Source: an uncultured Pelagibacteraceae bacterium (lineage in GTDB: Bacteria > Pseudomonadota > Alphaproteobacteria > Pelagibacterales > Pelagibacteraceae). From it: DNA of 64,000 bases. The stretch covers positions 124,001-188,000 of the forward strand of contig CACEDU010000001.1 of the NCBI GenBank assembly GCA_902558435.1, written 5' to 3'. The translations under genes were made by a program, and so were the position numbers. The stretch's first letter is position 1, and each line of letters begins with the position of its first letter. Positions 17,283 through 27,269 of the stretch are shown in pieces. Below the pieces are notes generated by a model that was not told where the DNA came from, ran no database searches, and was given only the letters and a program-made list of their open reading frames with translations.

Positions 17283-18956
17283 ATGAAAATTTTGATCGTA
17301 ATTTTATCATTTTTAGCACTTCAAACCAGCACATATTCAAGTACTTCTGCAAATAATAAATTCAACCAGAAGTACTTATCTAATTATTTTTCTGCTTTAG
17401 TCTCATCTGGGAATCAAAAAAACGAAGAAGCTCTTGAATACTTCAATTCATCAAAATTTTTAATTCAAAAACATGATAATTTTTTAAAAAAGTATGTTTT
17501 TTCGTTAGTTTTGAATGGACAAGTTAAAAAAGGAATAGATCAAATAAAAATTTCCAAAAATGATATCAACTCAAATACCTTTGAGCTTAATCTTCTATTG
17601 TTAGTTGATAGTTTAAAGAAAAAAGATTTTAAGCAAGCAAATAAAAGATTTAAAGAATTTAAATTTAATAAAGATGATGGAACATATGAATATGTAATTT
17701 ATAAAATTTTAAAAGATTTTAATTATCTATTTCTAAAAAAGGAAACTGTTGAGGATAATAAGTATGGAACATTAAGTTTAATTTCTTCAGCTTTTCAAAA
17801 TTGTTATTTAAATTCCCCAAACACCAGCTCATATTTTGGAAAATTATTAAATAGTTCTGATGGTGATTATTCTCGATACATGTTTTTTTATTTTGCAAAC
17901 TTAATTGAAAATAATGATATTAAAAAAGTTATTCAATTTTCTAAAACGATCGAGTCTATTGGTGACAGTATATTATTACATCAAATCAAAGATTGGATTG
18001 ATAATGCTGAATACAAAAAATTTGAGTCCCATTTTTCATGCTACAACGAAAATGATATTTTAGCTGAGATTTTCTATTTGGTATCTAATTTATTTTCAAC
18101 ACAAAAAATTTATGATCAGTCAAATTTTTATTTAAGAATTTCTGAATACTTAAATCCTAAGTTTTATTTTAACCAGTCTCTCCTTGCTGAAAACTATTAC
18201 TTAAATAATAATAACAACCAAGCTATCGAAATTTTAGAAAAATTTAAAAAAAAAGATAAATTATATTTTTGGTATAGAACAAAAAAGATAGGAAGAATAT
18301 TATCTGAAGATAATAGTGAGGAAGAGGCTATCAACTATATAAATAAGAATTTTATTTCTATAAAAAAACCTACAGAAAAAATACTTTATGATTATGCGAA
18401 TATAAATAAAGGTTTTGAAAAGTATGAAATTGCAATCGAATATTATACAGAGTTGCTTAAAAATGTTGATCAAAGTCCATATGCAATCTCAAGAATTTTA
18501 TATAGGAGGGGGAGCAGTTATGAACGAACAGGAAATTATAAGAAGGCTGACAGAGATTTGATTGAAAGTTTAAAAATGTATCCAAATGAACCATACACAT
18601 TAAATTATCTAGCTTATAGCTGGTTAGAAAGAAATTATAAAATAGATGAAGCAATAGATATGATACAAAAAGCATACAAACAAAAAGAAAATGATCCATA
18701 TATCACCGACTCTGTTGGATGGGGATTTTATTTAATTGGTGATTATATTAATGCTGAAAAATATCTTAAAAAAGCATTGCAACTAATGCCAGATGATCCA
18801 ATTGTTAATGATCATTATGGTGATGTCCTTTGGAAATTAGACAAAAAATTACAAGCAAAATATTATTGGCAAGCAGTTTTAGGGCTTGAAGAGACAGAAG
18901 ATGAAATGAAATCGAAAGTAAAATCGAAATTATTAGAAGGTTTAGAAAAATCATAA
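17283..18956 (+). CDS. Exported tetratricopeptide-repeat protein
   Basis: A protein of 557 residues with an N-terminal signal sequence (MKILIVILSFLALQTSTYSS) and TPR repeats. Four clear repeats lie in the C-terminal part, for example YRRGSSYERTGNYKKADRDL and DPIVNDHYGDVLWKLDKKLQ. The N-terminal half is divergent. TPR proteins upstream of ispE are common in alphaproteobacteria. It is probably a periplasmic or lipoprotein-like scaffold, but there is no lipobox Cys. The ATG at 17283 is chosen because it begins a good signal peptide and avoids overlap with the divergent UDG gene. Confidence 0.8.
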   Translation: MKILIVILSFLALQTSTYSSTSANNKFNQKYLSNYFSALVSSGNQKNEEALEYFNSSKFLIQKHDNFLKKYVFSLVLNGQVKKGIDQIKISKNDINSNTFELNLLLLVDSLKKKDFKQANKRFKEFKFNKDDGTYEYVIYKILKDFNYLFLKKETVEDNKYGTLSLISSAFQNCYLNSPNTSSYFGKLLNSSDGDYSRYMFFYFANLIENNDIKKVIQFSKTIESIGDSILLHQIKDWIDNAEYKKFESHFSCYNENDILAEIFYLVSNLFSTQKIYDQSNFYLRISEYLNPKFYFNQSLLAENYYLNNNNNQAIEILEKFKKKDKLYFWYRTKKIGRILSEDNSEEEAINYINKNFISIKKPTEKILYDYANINKGFEKYEIAIEYYTELLKNVDQSPYAISRILYRRGSSYERTGNYKKADRDLIESLKMYPNEPYTLNYLAYSWLERNYKIDEAIDMIQKAYKQKENDPYITDSVGWGFYLIGDYINAEKYLKKALQLMPDDPIVNDHYGDVLWKLDKKLQAKYYWQAVLGLEETEDEMKSKVKSKLLEGLEKS

Positions 18957-18959
18957 TTA

Positions 18960-19808
18960 ATGAAATTTGAAAAGATTAAATCACATGCAAAAATTAATTT
19001 ATCTCTAAATGTTCTAGGAAAAAAAAAATCTAAACTTCATAACTTAGAAACTCTAGTTGGTTTTTTAGATTTACATGATGATATTTATATAAAGAAAACA
19101 AATAAAAAAAACCATATAATAAAATTTACTGGAAATTTTTCTAATAAAATTCCAAAAAAAAATACTATCAGTAATTTATTAAAAATTTTAGATGAAGCAA
19201 AAAAACTAAAAAATCAAAAATATCTTATCTCAATAAAAAAAAATATACCCCAAGAAGCAGGGTTGGGAGGTGGGTCAATGAATGCGGCTTCCTTTATAAA
19301 TTATTTGATTAAAAAAAATATAATCTCATTGACAATGAAGGAGAAACATAATTTATGTTCAAAAATAGGTTCAGATGTTATTTTAGGTATAGATCAAAAA
19401 AATCTTGTATTAGCTTATAAAAATAAAATAAAAAAAATCAAAAAAAACCTTAAAATTTTTACTTTGTTGATTAAACCTAATTTTGGTTGTTCTACTAAAA
19501 ATATATATGCTCAAGTTAGGAACTATTCGAAACCACAGTTTTTAAAAATTAAATCAAAAAATATTAATTTCAATACACTTTCAGAGATGAAAAATGATTT
19601 AGAGGTTGTATCTTTCAAATTATATCCAAGGCTAAGGAAACTTAGACATTTCTTTTTTAACATTGATAAAAATTCTTATGTTAGAATGACAGGATCAGGC
19701 TCAACAATTGTGGGATACTTTATGTCCAAAAAAGCCGCACTAAATGCAAAGAAATTATTGAAAAAAAAATATAAAAACTATTGGTGTAACTTATCTAAAA
19801 CTATATAA
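18960..19808 (+). CDS. ispE: 4-diphosphocytidyl-2-C-methyl-D-erythritol kinase
   Basis: GHMP kinase of the MEP isoprenoid pathway. The N-terminal SHAKINLSLNVLGK motif carries the catalytic Lys. The ATP loop is PQEAGLGGGSMNAA, near residues 97-110. The C-terminal RMTGSGSTIVGYF glycine motif is present. It is 282 aa. It starts 3 bases after the TPR gene. With ispH it is one of two MEP enzymes in the window, at separate sites. Confidence 0.93.
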   Translation: MKFEKIKSHAKINLSLNVLGKKKSKLHNLETLVGFLDLHDDIYIKKTNKKNHIIKFTGNFSNKIPKKNTISNLLKILDEAKKLKNQKYLISIKKNIPQEAGLGGGSMNAASFINYLIKKNIISLTMKEKHNLCSKIGSDVILGIDQKNLVLAYKNKIKKIKKNLKIFTLLIKPNFGCSTKNIYAQVRNYSKPQFLKIKSKNINFNTLSEMKNDLEVVSFKLYPRLRKLRHFFFNIDKNSYVRMTGSGSTIVGYFMSKKAALNAKKLLKKKYKNYWCNLSKTI

Positions 19809-19840
19809 AGCTTTTTTTTTGTGATATATGAAATTAATTT

Positions 19841-19915
19841 TGGGGTGTAGCCAAGTGGTAAGGCAGCGGTTTTTGGTACCGCCATTCCTAGGTTCGAATC
19901 CTAGCACCCCAGCCA
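19841..19915 (+). tRNA. tRNA-Gln (TTG)
   Basis: A 75-base cloverleaf: acceptor TGGGGTG/CACCCCA, D arm GCCA-AGTGGTA-AGGC, anticodon arm GCGGT-TTTTGGT-ACCGC with anticodon TTG, T arm CTAGG-TTCGAAT-CCTAG, discriminator G and encoded CCA. It is canonical throughout. It lies 32 bases after ispE and only 3 bases before the start codon of cca. Confidence 0.97.
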
Positions 19916-19918
19916 AAT

Positions 19919-21193
19919 ATGTTTAATATTTTAAAAAAAATTTTTAAAGCCAGAAAAAAACCTACTCAAAGAGAAAGATCTTTTTTAAACATTTATAGTA
20001 ATACAGAAGTTTCTAAAATTTTTGACTCTGTATCAAATTTTAACGAAAATAGTGAGATAAGATATGTAGGTGGATGCGTTAGAAAAATATTAAATCAAGA
20101 AGAAGTAGATGATATAGATTTAGCAGTAAATTTAAATCCAGAAGAAGTTAAAGAATGTTTGCAATCAAATAATATTAAATTCTTTGAAACTGGCATAGAA
20201 CACGGAACTATTACTGCTAATTTAGGTAAGAAAAATTTTGAGATTACATCTTTGAGGGAGGATGTAAATACTGATGGACGACACGCGAAAGTTAAATATA
20301 CTAAGGATTGGCTTAAAGATTCATCAAGAAGAGACTTTACCTTTAATTCTATTTATGCAGACAAAGAGGGAAATTTGTTTGATCCAAACAGTGGAGCTAA
20401 ACATTTATACGAGGGCAGGGTTATATTTATCGGAGACCCAAATAAAAGAATTCAAGAAGATTATCTAAGAATATTAAGATACGTGAGATTTTTTCTTAAT
20501 TATAGCAAAGAATCTCATCATTTATCAGTTCAAAAATCTATCAAGCAAAATATTTCAGGCATTGGTAACCTTTCAAAGGAAAGATTAATTAGTGAATTAA
20601 AAAAAATTATTTTATCAAAAAACATTCTAAAAATATCTGAAGACCCTTTTTCTTTGGAAATTTTAAAAACTATTTTTCCTCAACTTGTAAATTTAAATTG
20701 CTTAGGTAAATTAAATGATTATTCAAAAAGTTTATTAAAAAAAAAATCGTTTATTTTTTTGATTTCTTATTTAACAATTGATGAGACGGATAATGCAAAT
20801 TATTTTTTATTTAAATATAACCTTTCTAAAGAAAACAAAAAAAGAGTAAAATTTTTAATTGATAACTATTATCTATTCTCTGAAAAAGATTATTTTAGTA
20901 AAAAAAATCTTCAACGAATTTATTATTTTAATGATAAATCTTATGTTATTGATTTATTAGATTTAAAAATTTTCAATTCTAAAGTGGTCTCAAAAAAACT
21001 CATTGAGTTAAAAAAATATTTTGAAAAATTCGAAAAGCCTATTTTTCCTTTAAAATCCAGGGATTTACTTGACAAATATAAAGCTAAAGAAGGCAAAGAT
21101 TTTGGACAAAAAATTAAGTTGCTTGAGAATATTTGGTTAAGTAACGGCTTTAAATTGAGCAAAAAAGAAATCGATAATGTTTTTGGTAATTAG
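19919..21193 (+). CDS. cca: CCA-adding enzyme / poly(A) polymerase family nucleotidyltransferase
   Basis: Adds or repairs the 3' CCA of tRNAs (class II nucleotidyltransferase). The head domain has RYVGGCVRK, the metal-binding DDIDLAVN motif (about residues 63-70) and the template motif [10 protein letters not shown]. The neck has [13 protein letters not shown]. It is 424 aa. It starts 3 bases after the CCA of tRNA-Gln, so once the tRNA is processed the message has almost no 5' leader and no ribosome-binding site. Its stop shares TTAG with greA. Distinguishing it from PcnB is not possible from sequence alone. Confidence 0.88.
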   Translation: MFNILKKIFKARKKPTQRERSFLNIYSNTEVSKIFDSVSNFNENSEIRYVGGCVRKILNQEEVDDIDLAVNLNPEEVKECLQSNNIKFFETGIEHGTITANLGKKNFEITSLREDVNTDGRHAKVKYTKDWLKDSSRRDFTFNSIYADKEGNLFDPNSGAKHLYEGRVIFIGDPNKRIQEDYLRILRYVRFFLNYSKESHHLSVQKSIKQNISGIGNLSKERLISELKKIILSKNILKISEDPFSLEILKTIFPQLVNLNCLGKLNDYSKSLLKKKSFIFLISYLTIDETDNANYFLFKYNLSKENKKRVKFLIDNYYLFSEKDYFSKKNLQRIYYFNDKSYVIDLLDLKIFNSKVVSKKLIELKKYFEKFEKPIFPLKSRDLLDKYKAKEGKDFGQKIKLLENIWLSNGFKLSKKEIDNVFGN

Positions 21194-21666
21194 ACATACT
21201 TTACGTCTTTTATTTCAAAATTCTTAACACCAGCAGGAGTATTAATTTCGACTAAGTCCCCTTTATTTTTTCCAATCAACCCCATACCAATTGGGGATTT
21301 AAAATATATTAGTTTTTCTTTGAGGTCAGCCTCATCTTTTCCAACTATTTTATATTTAACATTTTCATCAGTATCTAAGTTTTGAAGTAGTATTGTTGAG
21401 CCAAATATAACTTTTCCATCATTATCCAATTTAGAAACATCAATTACATTTGCTCTAGCAATAATATCTTCAACTTCTTGAACTCTACCTTCATTATGTG
21501 ATTGCTGTTCCTTTGCTGCATGATACTCGGCATTTTCTTTAAGATCTCCATGAGATCTTGCTTCAGCTATAGCTGCTACTATTTCGGGTCTTTTTTTTTC
21601 TTTCAAAAAAATTAATTCTTCTTTTAATTTTTCTAATCCTCTAACTGTTATGGGTTCTTTTTCCAT
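21190..21666 (-). CDS. greA: Transcription elongation factor GreA
   Basis: Rescues backtracked RNA polymerase by stimulating transcript cleavage. The N-terminal coiled coil contains the acidic tip [19 protein letters not shown], with the Asp-Leu-Lys-Glu-Asn-Ala signature. The C-terminal FKBP-like domain ends in [15 protein letters not shown]. It is 158 aa, full length. hemF lies directly upstream on the same strand, 3 bases away. Confidence 0.95.
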   Translation of the reverse strand: MEKEPITVRGLEKLKEELIFLKEKKRPEIVAAIAEARSHGDLKENAEYHAAKEQQSHNEGRVQEVEDIIARANVIDVSKLDNDGKVIFGSTILLQNLDTDENVKYKIVGKDEADLKEKLIYFKSPIGMGLIGKNKGDLVEINTPAGVKNFEIKDVKYV

Positions 21667-21669
21667 ATT

Positions 21670-22497
21670 TTATCTCCATTTTGCAATAGGTGGTAGAGAC
21701 ATTAAAATAGCCTCAACATTACCATTAGTTTGCAAACCAAATTTTGTACCTCTATCGTATAGCAAGTTAAATTCAACATAACGACCTCTTTTTTCTAACT
21801 GAATTTCTTTTTGTTTAATTGACCATTTTTTTTTATATTTTTTTAATATTATATCTCTGAAGATATTTTTAAAGCTTATTCCAACTTCTCTGACAAAACT
21901 AAAATCCTTTTCCCAATTATCTTTTTTATAATCAAAGAAAATACCTCCTATTCCTCTTGGCTCTTTTCTATGGGGTAAATAAAAATATTCATCACACCAT
22001 TTTTTATATTTTTTGTAATAGTTTTTATTATGTTTATCACATGAAACTTTTAGTTCCTTATGAAACCATTTTTCTAAACTGTTATCTTTAAGACAGGGTG
22101 TAACATCCATACCTCCACCGAACCATCCATGTGAGGTATAAATATATCTAGTATTAAAATGCATAGCAGGAACATGAGGGTTTTGCATATGCATTACTAT
22201 TGATATACCTGCTGCCCAAAATTTGGGACTTTTATCACCACCTGGTATTCTACTTCTAAATTCTTTTGAAAATTTTCCGTATACTTCTGAAAAATTTACT
22301 CCAACCTTTTCAAAAATTTTTCCGTTTTCTAATATTCTAAATTGGCCTCCTCCTTCATTAGATTTTTTCCCTCTTTCCCAATTTTTAATTTTGAAAATAT
22401 TTTTTTTCCCCTCTAATTCTTCTATTTCTTGGCAAATCACTTCTTGTAAAGTTTTAAACCAATTTCTAGCCAATTTTTTCTTAATTAATTCGTCCAT
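21670..22497 (-). CDS. hemF: Oxygen-dependent coproporphyrinogen III oxidase
   Basis: Aerobic heme-pathway enzyme that makes protoporphyrinogen IX from coproporphyrinogen III. Conserved blocks are MHMQNPHVPAMHFNTRYI and GWFGGGMDVTPC near the middle, and the C-terminal NLLYDRGTKFGLQTNGNVE. It is 275 aa, close to the usual 280-300. Use of the O2-dependent enzyme fits an aerobic lifestyle; no hemN is in the window. It overlaps trmL by 13 bases. Confidence 0.95.
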   Translation of the reverse strand: MDELIKKKLARNWFKTLQEVICQEIEELEGKKNIFKIKNWERGKKSNEGGGQFRILENGKIFEKVGVNFSEVYGKFSKEFRSRIPGGDKSPKFWAAGISIVMHMQNPHVPAMHFNTRYIYTSHGWFGGGMDVTPCLKDNSLEKWFHKELKVSCDKHNKNYYKKYKKWCDEYFYLPHRKEPRGIGGIFFDYKKDNWEKDFSFVREVGISFKNIFRDIILKKYKKKWSIKQKEIQLEKRGRYVEFNLLYDRGTKFGLQTNGNVEAILMSLPPIAKWR

Positions 22498-23009
22498 AAA
22501 TAATTAGTTTGTCTTATATTTTCAGAAAGAATAATTGCAACTGATGAAGCTAAATTAAGAGATCTTTTTTTCTCAATCATAGGTATTTTTATTCTATGTC
22601 TCATTATTTTATGAACTTTTTGTGGAACGCCTGAACTTTCTCTACCAAACAAAAGTGTATCGCCATTTTTAAATTTGAAGTCTGTATATGATTTGCTTGC
22701 TTTCGTAGTCATTAATATTACTCTATCCTTTTTTTTTATATCAAAGAACTCATCAGAGCTTTTATAGGTTTTAATCATGCTCTCATCTAAGTAATCCATT
22801 ACAACCCTTTTAAATCTTCTATCACTCAGCAAGAAGCCACAAGGCTCAATTATCTCCAATATTGCACCTAAGCAAGAGCATGTTCGTGCAATTGCTGCGG
22901 TATTCTGGGGTATATCTGGCTCGTAAAGTGCAATTTTCGGCCTAGAATTATTTGTTTTGTGTGTCATTCTTGCTATGGAAAAAATATCTTTTTCTTCATA
23001 TGAAATCAT
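22485..23009 (-). CDS. trmL: tRNA (cytidine/uridine-34) 2'-O-methyltransferase
   Basis: SPOUT methylase that modifies the wobble base of tRNA-Leu species. The motifs are ALYEPDIPQNTAAIARTC at the N-terminus, then TLLFGRESSGVP and IPMIEKKRSLNLASSVAI, the trefoil-knot SAM-binding parts. The ATG at 23009 gives 174 aa. A second ATG at 22967 (MTHKTNNS) would give 160 aa, nearer the family length, and may be the true start. The gene is divergent from petA. Confidence 0.88.
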   Translation of the reverse strand: MISYEEKDIFSIARMTHKTNNSRPKIALYEPDIPQNTAAIARTCSCLGAILEIIEPCGFLLSDRRFKRVVMDYLDESMIKTYKSSDEFFDIKKKDRVILMTTKASKSYTDFKFKNGDTLLFGRESSGVPQKVHKIMRHRIKIPMIEKKRSLNLASSVAIILSENIRQTNYLWTN

Positions 23010-23035
23010 ATATTAAGAAAAAATTAAAATAATAA

Positions 23036-23554
23036 ATGTCTGAATCTGATAAAAAAAAACCAAATAGAAGAGATTTCATATTAACAGCAACAACAGCCGC
23101 AGGAGCTGTAGGTGTTGGTGCAGCTGTTTGGCCATTAGTAGACCAGATGAATCCTGACGCCTCAGTAAAAGCATTAGCAAGTACAGAAGTAGATGTTAGT
23201 TCAGTCCAGCCTGGACAATCAATAACTGTTATATGGAGAGGTAAGCCAGTTTTTATTAAAAGAAGAACTCAAGATGAGATTGATAGCGCTAGAGCTGTCG
23301 ATTTAAGTGAATTAAAACATCCAGAAAAAGATGAGGACAGAGCAAAAGACCCCGAGTGGCTTGTAATGTTAGGAGTATGTACACATCTTGGATGCGTTCC
23401 ATTAACTGATAAAGGTGATTACAATGCATGGTTTTGTCCATGTCATGGTTCGCACTATGACACATCAGGTAGAATTAGAAAAGGCCCAGCTCCAACAAAT
23501 ATGGAAGTTCCTAAATACGAATTTGTAAACAGTAACACTATAAAAATAGGATAA
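23036..23554 (+). CDS. petA: Ubiquinol-cytochrome c reductase Rieske iron-sulfur subunit
   Basis: 2Fe-2S subunit of the bc1 complex. The Tat-type N-terminus [19 protein letters not shown] doubles as the membrane anchor. Cluster ligands are in CTHLGC (about residues 115-120) and CPCHGSH (about 134-140). It is 172 aa. It is the first gene of petA-petB-petC, with 16 bases to petB. The 26-base gap to the divergent trmL leaves little space for a promoter unless trmL starts at 22967. Confidence 0.96.
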   Translation: MSESDKKKPNRRDFILTATTAAGAVGVGAAVWPLVDQMNPDASVKALASTEVDVSSVQPGQSITVIWRGKPVFIKRRTQDEIDSARAVDLSELKHPEKDEDRAKDPEWLVMLGVCTHLGCVPLTDKGDYNAWFCPCHGSHYDTSGRIRKGPAPTNMEVPKYEFVNSNTIKIG

Positions 23555-23570
23555 TAAAAATAAAAATTAA

Positions 23571-24839
23571 ATGAGCGATCACGAATACACACCTAAATCA
23601 AAAGTTGGAAAATGGTTTAATGATAGACTTCCATTACTAACACTAGCAAATCATTTAACTGACTACCCAACCCCAAAAAATCTAAACTACTGGTGGACTT
23701 TTGGAGGTATTTTAACTTTTTGTTTAATAACTCAAATCATTACAGGAATTATTTTAGGAATGCATTATGTGGCTCATGCTGATTTAGCATTTCAAAGTGT
23801 TGAACATATAATGAGAGATGTAAACTATGGTTGGTTAATAAGATACGTGCATGCAAATGGTGCTTCAATGTTTTTCTTAGCTGTTTATATTCATATTTTT
23901 AGATCTCTATATTATGGATCATACAAATCACCTAGAGAAGTTATTTGGATTATTGGTATGCTTATTTATTTCTTAATGATGGCCACTGCATTTATGGGTT
24001 ACGTTCTACCATGGGGACAAATGAGTTTCTGGGGTGCAACAGTAATTACAAACTTGTTTAGTGCTATTCCTTTGGTTGGAGATAGTATAACAACTTGGTT
24101 ATGGGGAGGCTACTCAGTAGATAATCCAACTTTGACAAGATTTTTTAGTTTGCATTATCTCTTTCCATTTTTAATTTTAGGATTGGTTGTCCTTCATATT
24201 TGGGCACTACATGTACCAGGAAATAATAATCCTATTGGAATAGAAATAAAAAAACCATCAAAAGATACTGTTCCTTTTCATCCATACATAGTGATCAAAG
24301 ATTTATTTGCACTTCTGATATTTTTAATAATTTTTGCATTTTTTGTATTCTTTTCACCTAACATATTAGGGCATGCAGATAATTATATTGAAGCTAACCC
24401 ATTAGTAACTCCAGCCCATATTGTTCCAGAGTGGTATCTGTTACCTTTCTATGCAATACTGAGATCAGTACCTGATAAGTTGCTTGGAGTTATAGCAATG
24501 TTTGCAGCAATATTTGTATTAGTTATTCTTCCATGGTTAGATACTTCTAAAGTTAGATCAACTGTCTTTAGACCAATATACAAACAGTTTTACTGGTTTT
24601 TAGTAGCAGACGTTCTGATACTCGGTTACGTAGGAGCAATGCCAGCAGAGGGACTGTATTTATTGATTGCAAGAGTTGCTACAGCATATTATTTTGCTCA
24701 TTTCTTAATAATACTTCCATTTTTAGGAATGAAAGAAAAGACGACACCATTACCACTTAGTATTACAGAGCCTGTGCTTGGAGGTTCTGCTGATATGGCG
24801 ATGGCTAAAAATAATTCTGATTATAAAGAGAAATTGTGA
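23571..24839 (+). CDS. petB: Ubiquinol-cytochrome c reductase cytochrome b
   Basis: Membrane core of the bc1 complex, binding two b hemes. Conserved regions are [31 protein letters not shown] with a heme His, [20 protein letters not shown] (Qo region), the second His-bearing segment [13 protein letters not shown], and the [14 protein letters not shown] motif, whose PEWY is the Qo-site signature. It is 422 aa. Its TGA overlaps the GTG start of petC (GTGA). Confidence 0.97.
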   Translation: MSDHEYTPKSKVGKWFNDRLPLLTLANHLTDYPTPKNLNYWWTFGGILTFCLITQIITGIILGMHYVAHADLAFQSVEHIMRDVNYGWLIRYVHANGASMFFLAVYIHIFRSLYYGSYKSPREVIWIIGMLIYFLMMATAFMGYVLPWGQMSFWGATVITNLFSAIPLVGDSITTWLWGGYSVDNPTLTRFFSLHYLFPFLILGLVVLHIWALHVPGNNNPIGIEIKKPSKDTVPFHPYIVIKDLFALLIFLIIFAFFVFFSPNILGHADNYIEANPLVTPAHIVPEWYLLPFYAILRSVPDKLLGVIAMFAAIFVLVILPWLDTSKVRSTVFRPIYKQFYWFLVADVLILGYVGAMPAEGLYLLIARVATAYYFAHFLIILPFLGMKEKTTPLPLSITEPVLGGSADMAMAKNNSDYKEKL

Positions 24840-25621
24840 AAAACTTTTTCAAATTAATCACCTTTTTTACTCTAATTTCAAGTCTAACTTTTTCAAATGT
24901 GAATGCTGCTGGTGAGAAACAAGAACTATTGAAAGTTGATTGGAGCTTCAAAAGTTTTTTTGGAAAGTTTGATAGAGCATCTTTGCAGAGAGGGTATCAG
25001 GTCTATTCAGAAGTTTGTGCATCTTGTCATTCTTTGAAACATTTGAGTTATAGAAACCTAGCAGAAAAAGGAGGACCTGAATTCACTGAACTTGAAGCTA
25101 AAGCAATTGCTTCAAATTTTGAAGTAACAGATGGACCAAACAGTGATGGAGAAATGTTTGAAAGACCAGCAAAACTATCTGACAAATTTGTTATGCCCTA
25201 TGCAAATGTTCAGGAAGCCATAGCAGCTAATGGTGGGGCATATCCACCAGATATGTCAGTGTTAGTAAAAGCTAGAGGTGGTGGAGCTAATTATATTTAT
25301 TCTGTCTTAATGGGATATGAAGATCCTCCAGCAGGTATGGAACTAGATGATGGTGTATATTACAACAAATATATGTATGGCAATAAAATTAAAATGGCAT
25401 CACCTTTAGATGATGACATTGTAGAGTATGCCGATGGCACAAAAGCGACTGTAGATCAAATGGCTAAAGATGTAACAACTTTTTTACAATGGACTGCAGA
25501 ACCTCATTTAGAAACTAGACATAAAATGGGCTTTAGAGTTATAATTTATTTAACTGTTTTAACTATTTTAGTTTATTTTAGTATGAGAAAGATTTGGTCA
25601 CGTATTGAAACGAAAGTTTAA
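24836..25621 (+). CDS. petC: Ubiquinol-cytochrome c reductase cytochrome c1
   Basis: Membrane-anchored c-type cytochrome of the bc1 complex. It has a signal peptide (about 1-24, ending NVNAA), the heme motif CASCH (about residues 61-65), an axial Met in the MPYANVQEA region or later, and a C-terminal membrane anchor [16 protein letters not shown]. It is 261 aa. The start codon is GTG, overlapping the petB stop. Its last 24 bases overlap the 3' end of convergent ychF. Confidence 0.95.
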   Translation: MKNFFKLITFFTLISSLTFSNVNAAGEKQELLKVDWSFKSFFGKFDRASLQRGYQVYSEVCASCHSLKHLSYRNLAEKGGPEFTELEAKAIASNFEVTDGPNSDGEMFERPAKLSDKFVMPYANVQEAIAANGGAYPPDMSVLVKARGGGANYIYSVLMGYEDPPAGMELDDGVYYNKYMYGNKIKMASPLDDDIVEYADGTKATVDQMAKDVTTFLQWTAEPHLETRHKMGFRVIIYLTVLTILVYFSMRKIWSRIETKV

Positions 25622-26674
25622 AACATCTCCATCATTTACGATATAATCTTTACCTTCTAATCTCATTTTTCCAGCTTCCTTGGATTTTAACCATCCTTTA
25701 TTTTTTAAAAAATCCCCATATGATATTGTTTCAGCTCTGATAAATCCTTTTTCAAAATCGGAGTGAATTTCTCCAGCAGCCATTGGCGCCGTTGAATCTT
25801 TTGTAATTGTCCAAGCCCTAGACTCTTCAGGACCAGATGTAAAAAAGGTTTGCAAACTTAAAAGTTCATATCCTTTTCTAATTAATGAATTAAGCCCAGT
25901 CTCAGACATACTAATCATATTCATGTAGTTCTTTTTTTCGTTTTCATCTTCAAGTTGATTAATTTGATTTTCTATATCCGCTGAAATAATTAATGTATTT
26001 TTTTCACCAAATTTTTTAATAAATTCTTCAGTATATTTATTTCCTGATTTGATGCTTTCTTCATCAACATTACACACGTATAGCTTTGGTTTAGTAATAA
26101 GAAGTCCACTATTTTTCAAAGTTTTTTTATCAAATTCATTTGTAATTGAGTTCAAATCGTCATCTTCATCAATTTTGTTTTGTACTATCTCTAATAATTT
26201 AAGCTCCTTATTTTCAACATTTTTTTTATTTTTTTTATCAAGTCTTTTTTGAATCGACTCTAAATCTGCAAGTTTCATTTCGGTTTCAATTATTTCTAGA
26301 TCTCTGACTGGATCAATATTTGGATTTACATTTTGAATATCTTCCGAGTCAAAACACCTTATCATATGAATAATTGCATCGACTTCTCGAATATGTGATA
26401 AAAATTTATTACCAAGCCCTTCTCCTTTGGAAGCCCCCTTGACTAAACCTGCAATATCAACAAAAGATATTGTTGTATTAATTTTTTTTTTTGACTCTGA
26501 GATAATAGCTAATTGGTCAAGCCTATTATCTGGTACTGCTACAATTCCGATATTTGGATCAATTGTACAAAAAGGAAAATTTTCTGCTTGAGCTTTATTT
26601 GAGTTAGTTAAAGCATTAAACAAAGTAGATTTACCAACATTAGGCAACCCTACGATCCCACATTTAAAACTCAT
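25598..26674 (-). CDS. ychF: Ribosome-binding ATPase YchF (OLA1 family)
   Basis: Obg-like P-loop protein that binds ATP and the ribosome. The G1 motif is GLPNVGKSTLFNALT (about residues 9-23). NFPFCTIDPN, DIAGLVKGASKGEGLGN and the C-terminal TGS domain with AGEIHSDFEKGFIRAE are present. It is 358 aa. It abuts pth directly, a pairing common in bacteria. Confidence 0.95.
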   Translation of the reverse strand: MSFKCGIVGLPNVGKSTLFNALTNSNKAQAENFPFCTIDPNIGIVAVPDNRLDQLAIISESKKKINTTISFVDIAGLVKGASKGEGLGNKFLSHIREVDAIIHMIRCFDSEDIQNVNPNIDPVRDLEIIETEMKLADLESIQKRLDKKNKKNVENKELKLLEIVQNKIDEDDDLNSITNEFDKKTLKNSGLLITKPKLYVCNVDEESIKSGNKYTEEFIKKFGEKNTLIISADIENQINQLEDENEKKNYMNMISMSETGLNSLIRKGYELLSLQTFFTSGPEESRAWTITKDSTAPMAAGEIHSDFEKGFIRAETISYGDFLKNKGWLKSKEAGKMRLEGKDYIVNDGDVLNFRFNT

Positions 26675-27235
26675 TTAATTATTATTAACTGTGCTGGAAA
26701 ACAAATCTAATTTTTTGTCAATTAAGATGCTTAAAGACTCAATAATATTATTCGTAATGGAGTCTAAATGAACTTGTTCATCCTCATTAAAGTCATTTAA
26801 AACATAATCAGAAATAGATATTTTATTTTCTGGTTTTCCTATACCTATACGTACTCTTGAATATTCTTTTCCAATGAATTTATCAATTGAAGCAATGCCA
26901 TTATGACCTGCGCTTGATCCACCAAATTTTGCTTTTATTTTTCCAAATTCTAAATCCAGGTCATCATGGAATACTATTACATTTTCAGCATCTATTTTGA
27001 AGTATTCTAATAATTCTCTAATACATATACCTGAATTATTCATAAATGTTAGAGGCTTGATTGCATATATTTTCTTGTCACCAATGTTCCCTGTTGTTAA
27101 CAATCCTTTAAACTTTGGTTTTTGTTTTGATAATCCAAATTTTTGGTTAATGGCATCAACAACTTTAAATCCAATGTTGTGCCTATTATTTTGACTATTT
27201 GGAGTCGGATTTCCTAAACCAACAAGTAGCAACAT
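26675..27235 (-). CDS. pth: Peptidyl-tRNA hydrolase
   Basis: Recycles peptidyl-tRNA released from stalled ribosomes. The motifs are VGLGNPTPNSQNNRHNIGF with the catalytic His, PLTFMNNSG and the DDLDLEFGKIK loop with the catalytic Asp. GGSSAGHNGIASI follows. It is 186 aa. The order rplY-pth-ychF, all reading on the minus strand, is a familiar translation-factor cluster. Confidence 0.95.
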   Translation of the reverse strand: MLLLVGLGNPTPNSQNNRHNIGFKVVDAINQKFGLSKQKPKFKGLLTTGNIGDKKIYAIKPLTFMNNSGICIRELLEYFKIDAENVIVFHDDLDLEFGKIKAKFGGSSAGHNGIASIDKFIGKEYSRVRIGIGKPENKISISDYVLNDFNEDEQVHLDSITNNIIESLSILIDKKLDLFSSTVNNN

Positions 27236-27269
27236 ATATAATTAAATTTAGAAAAAAACTTTCACTTTT

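Noticed and set aside
19809-19840. Long T-run after ispE as an intrinsic terminator
   Set aside because: No hairpin precedes it beyond the 6-base AAGCTT palindrome, and tRNA-Gln lies directly downstream.
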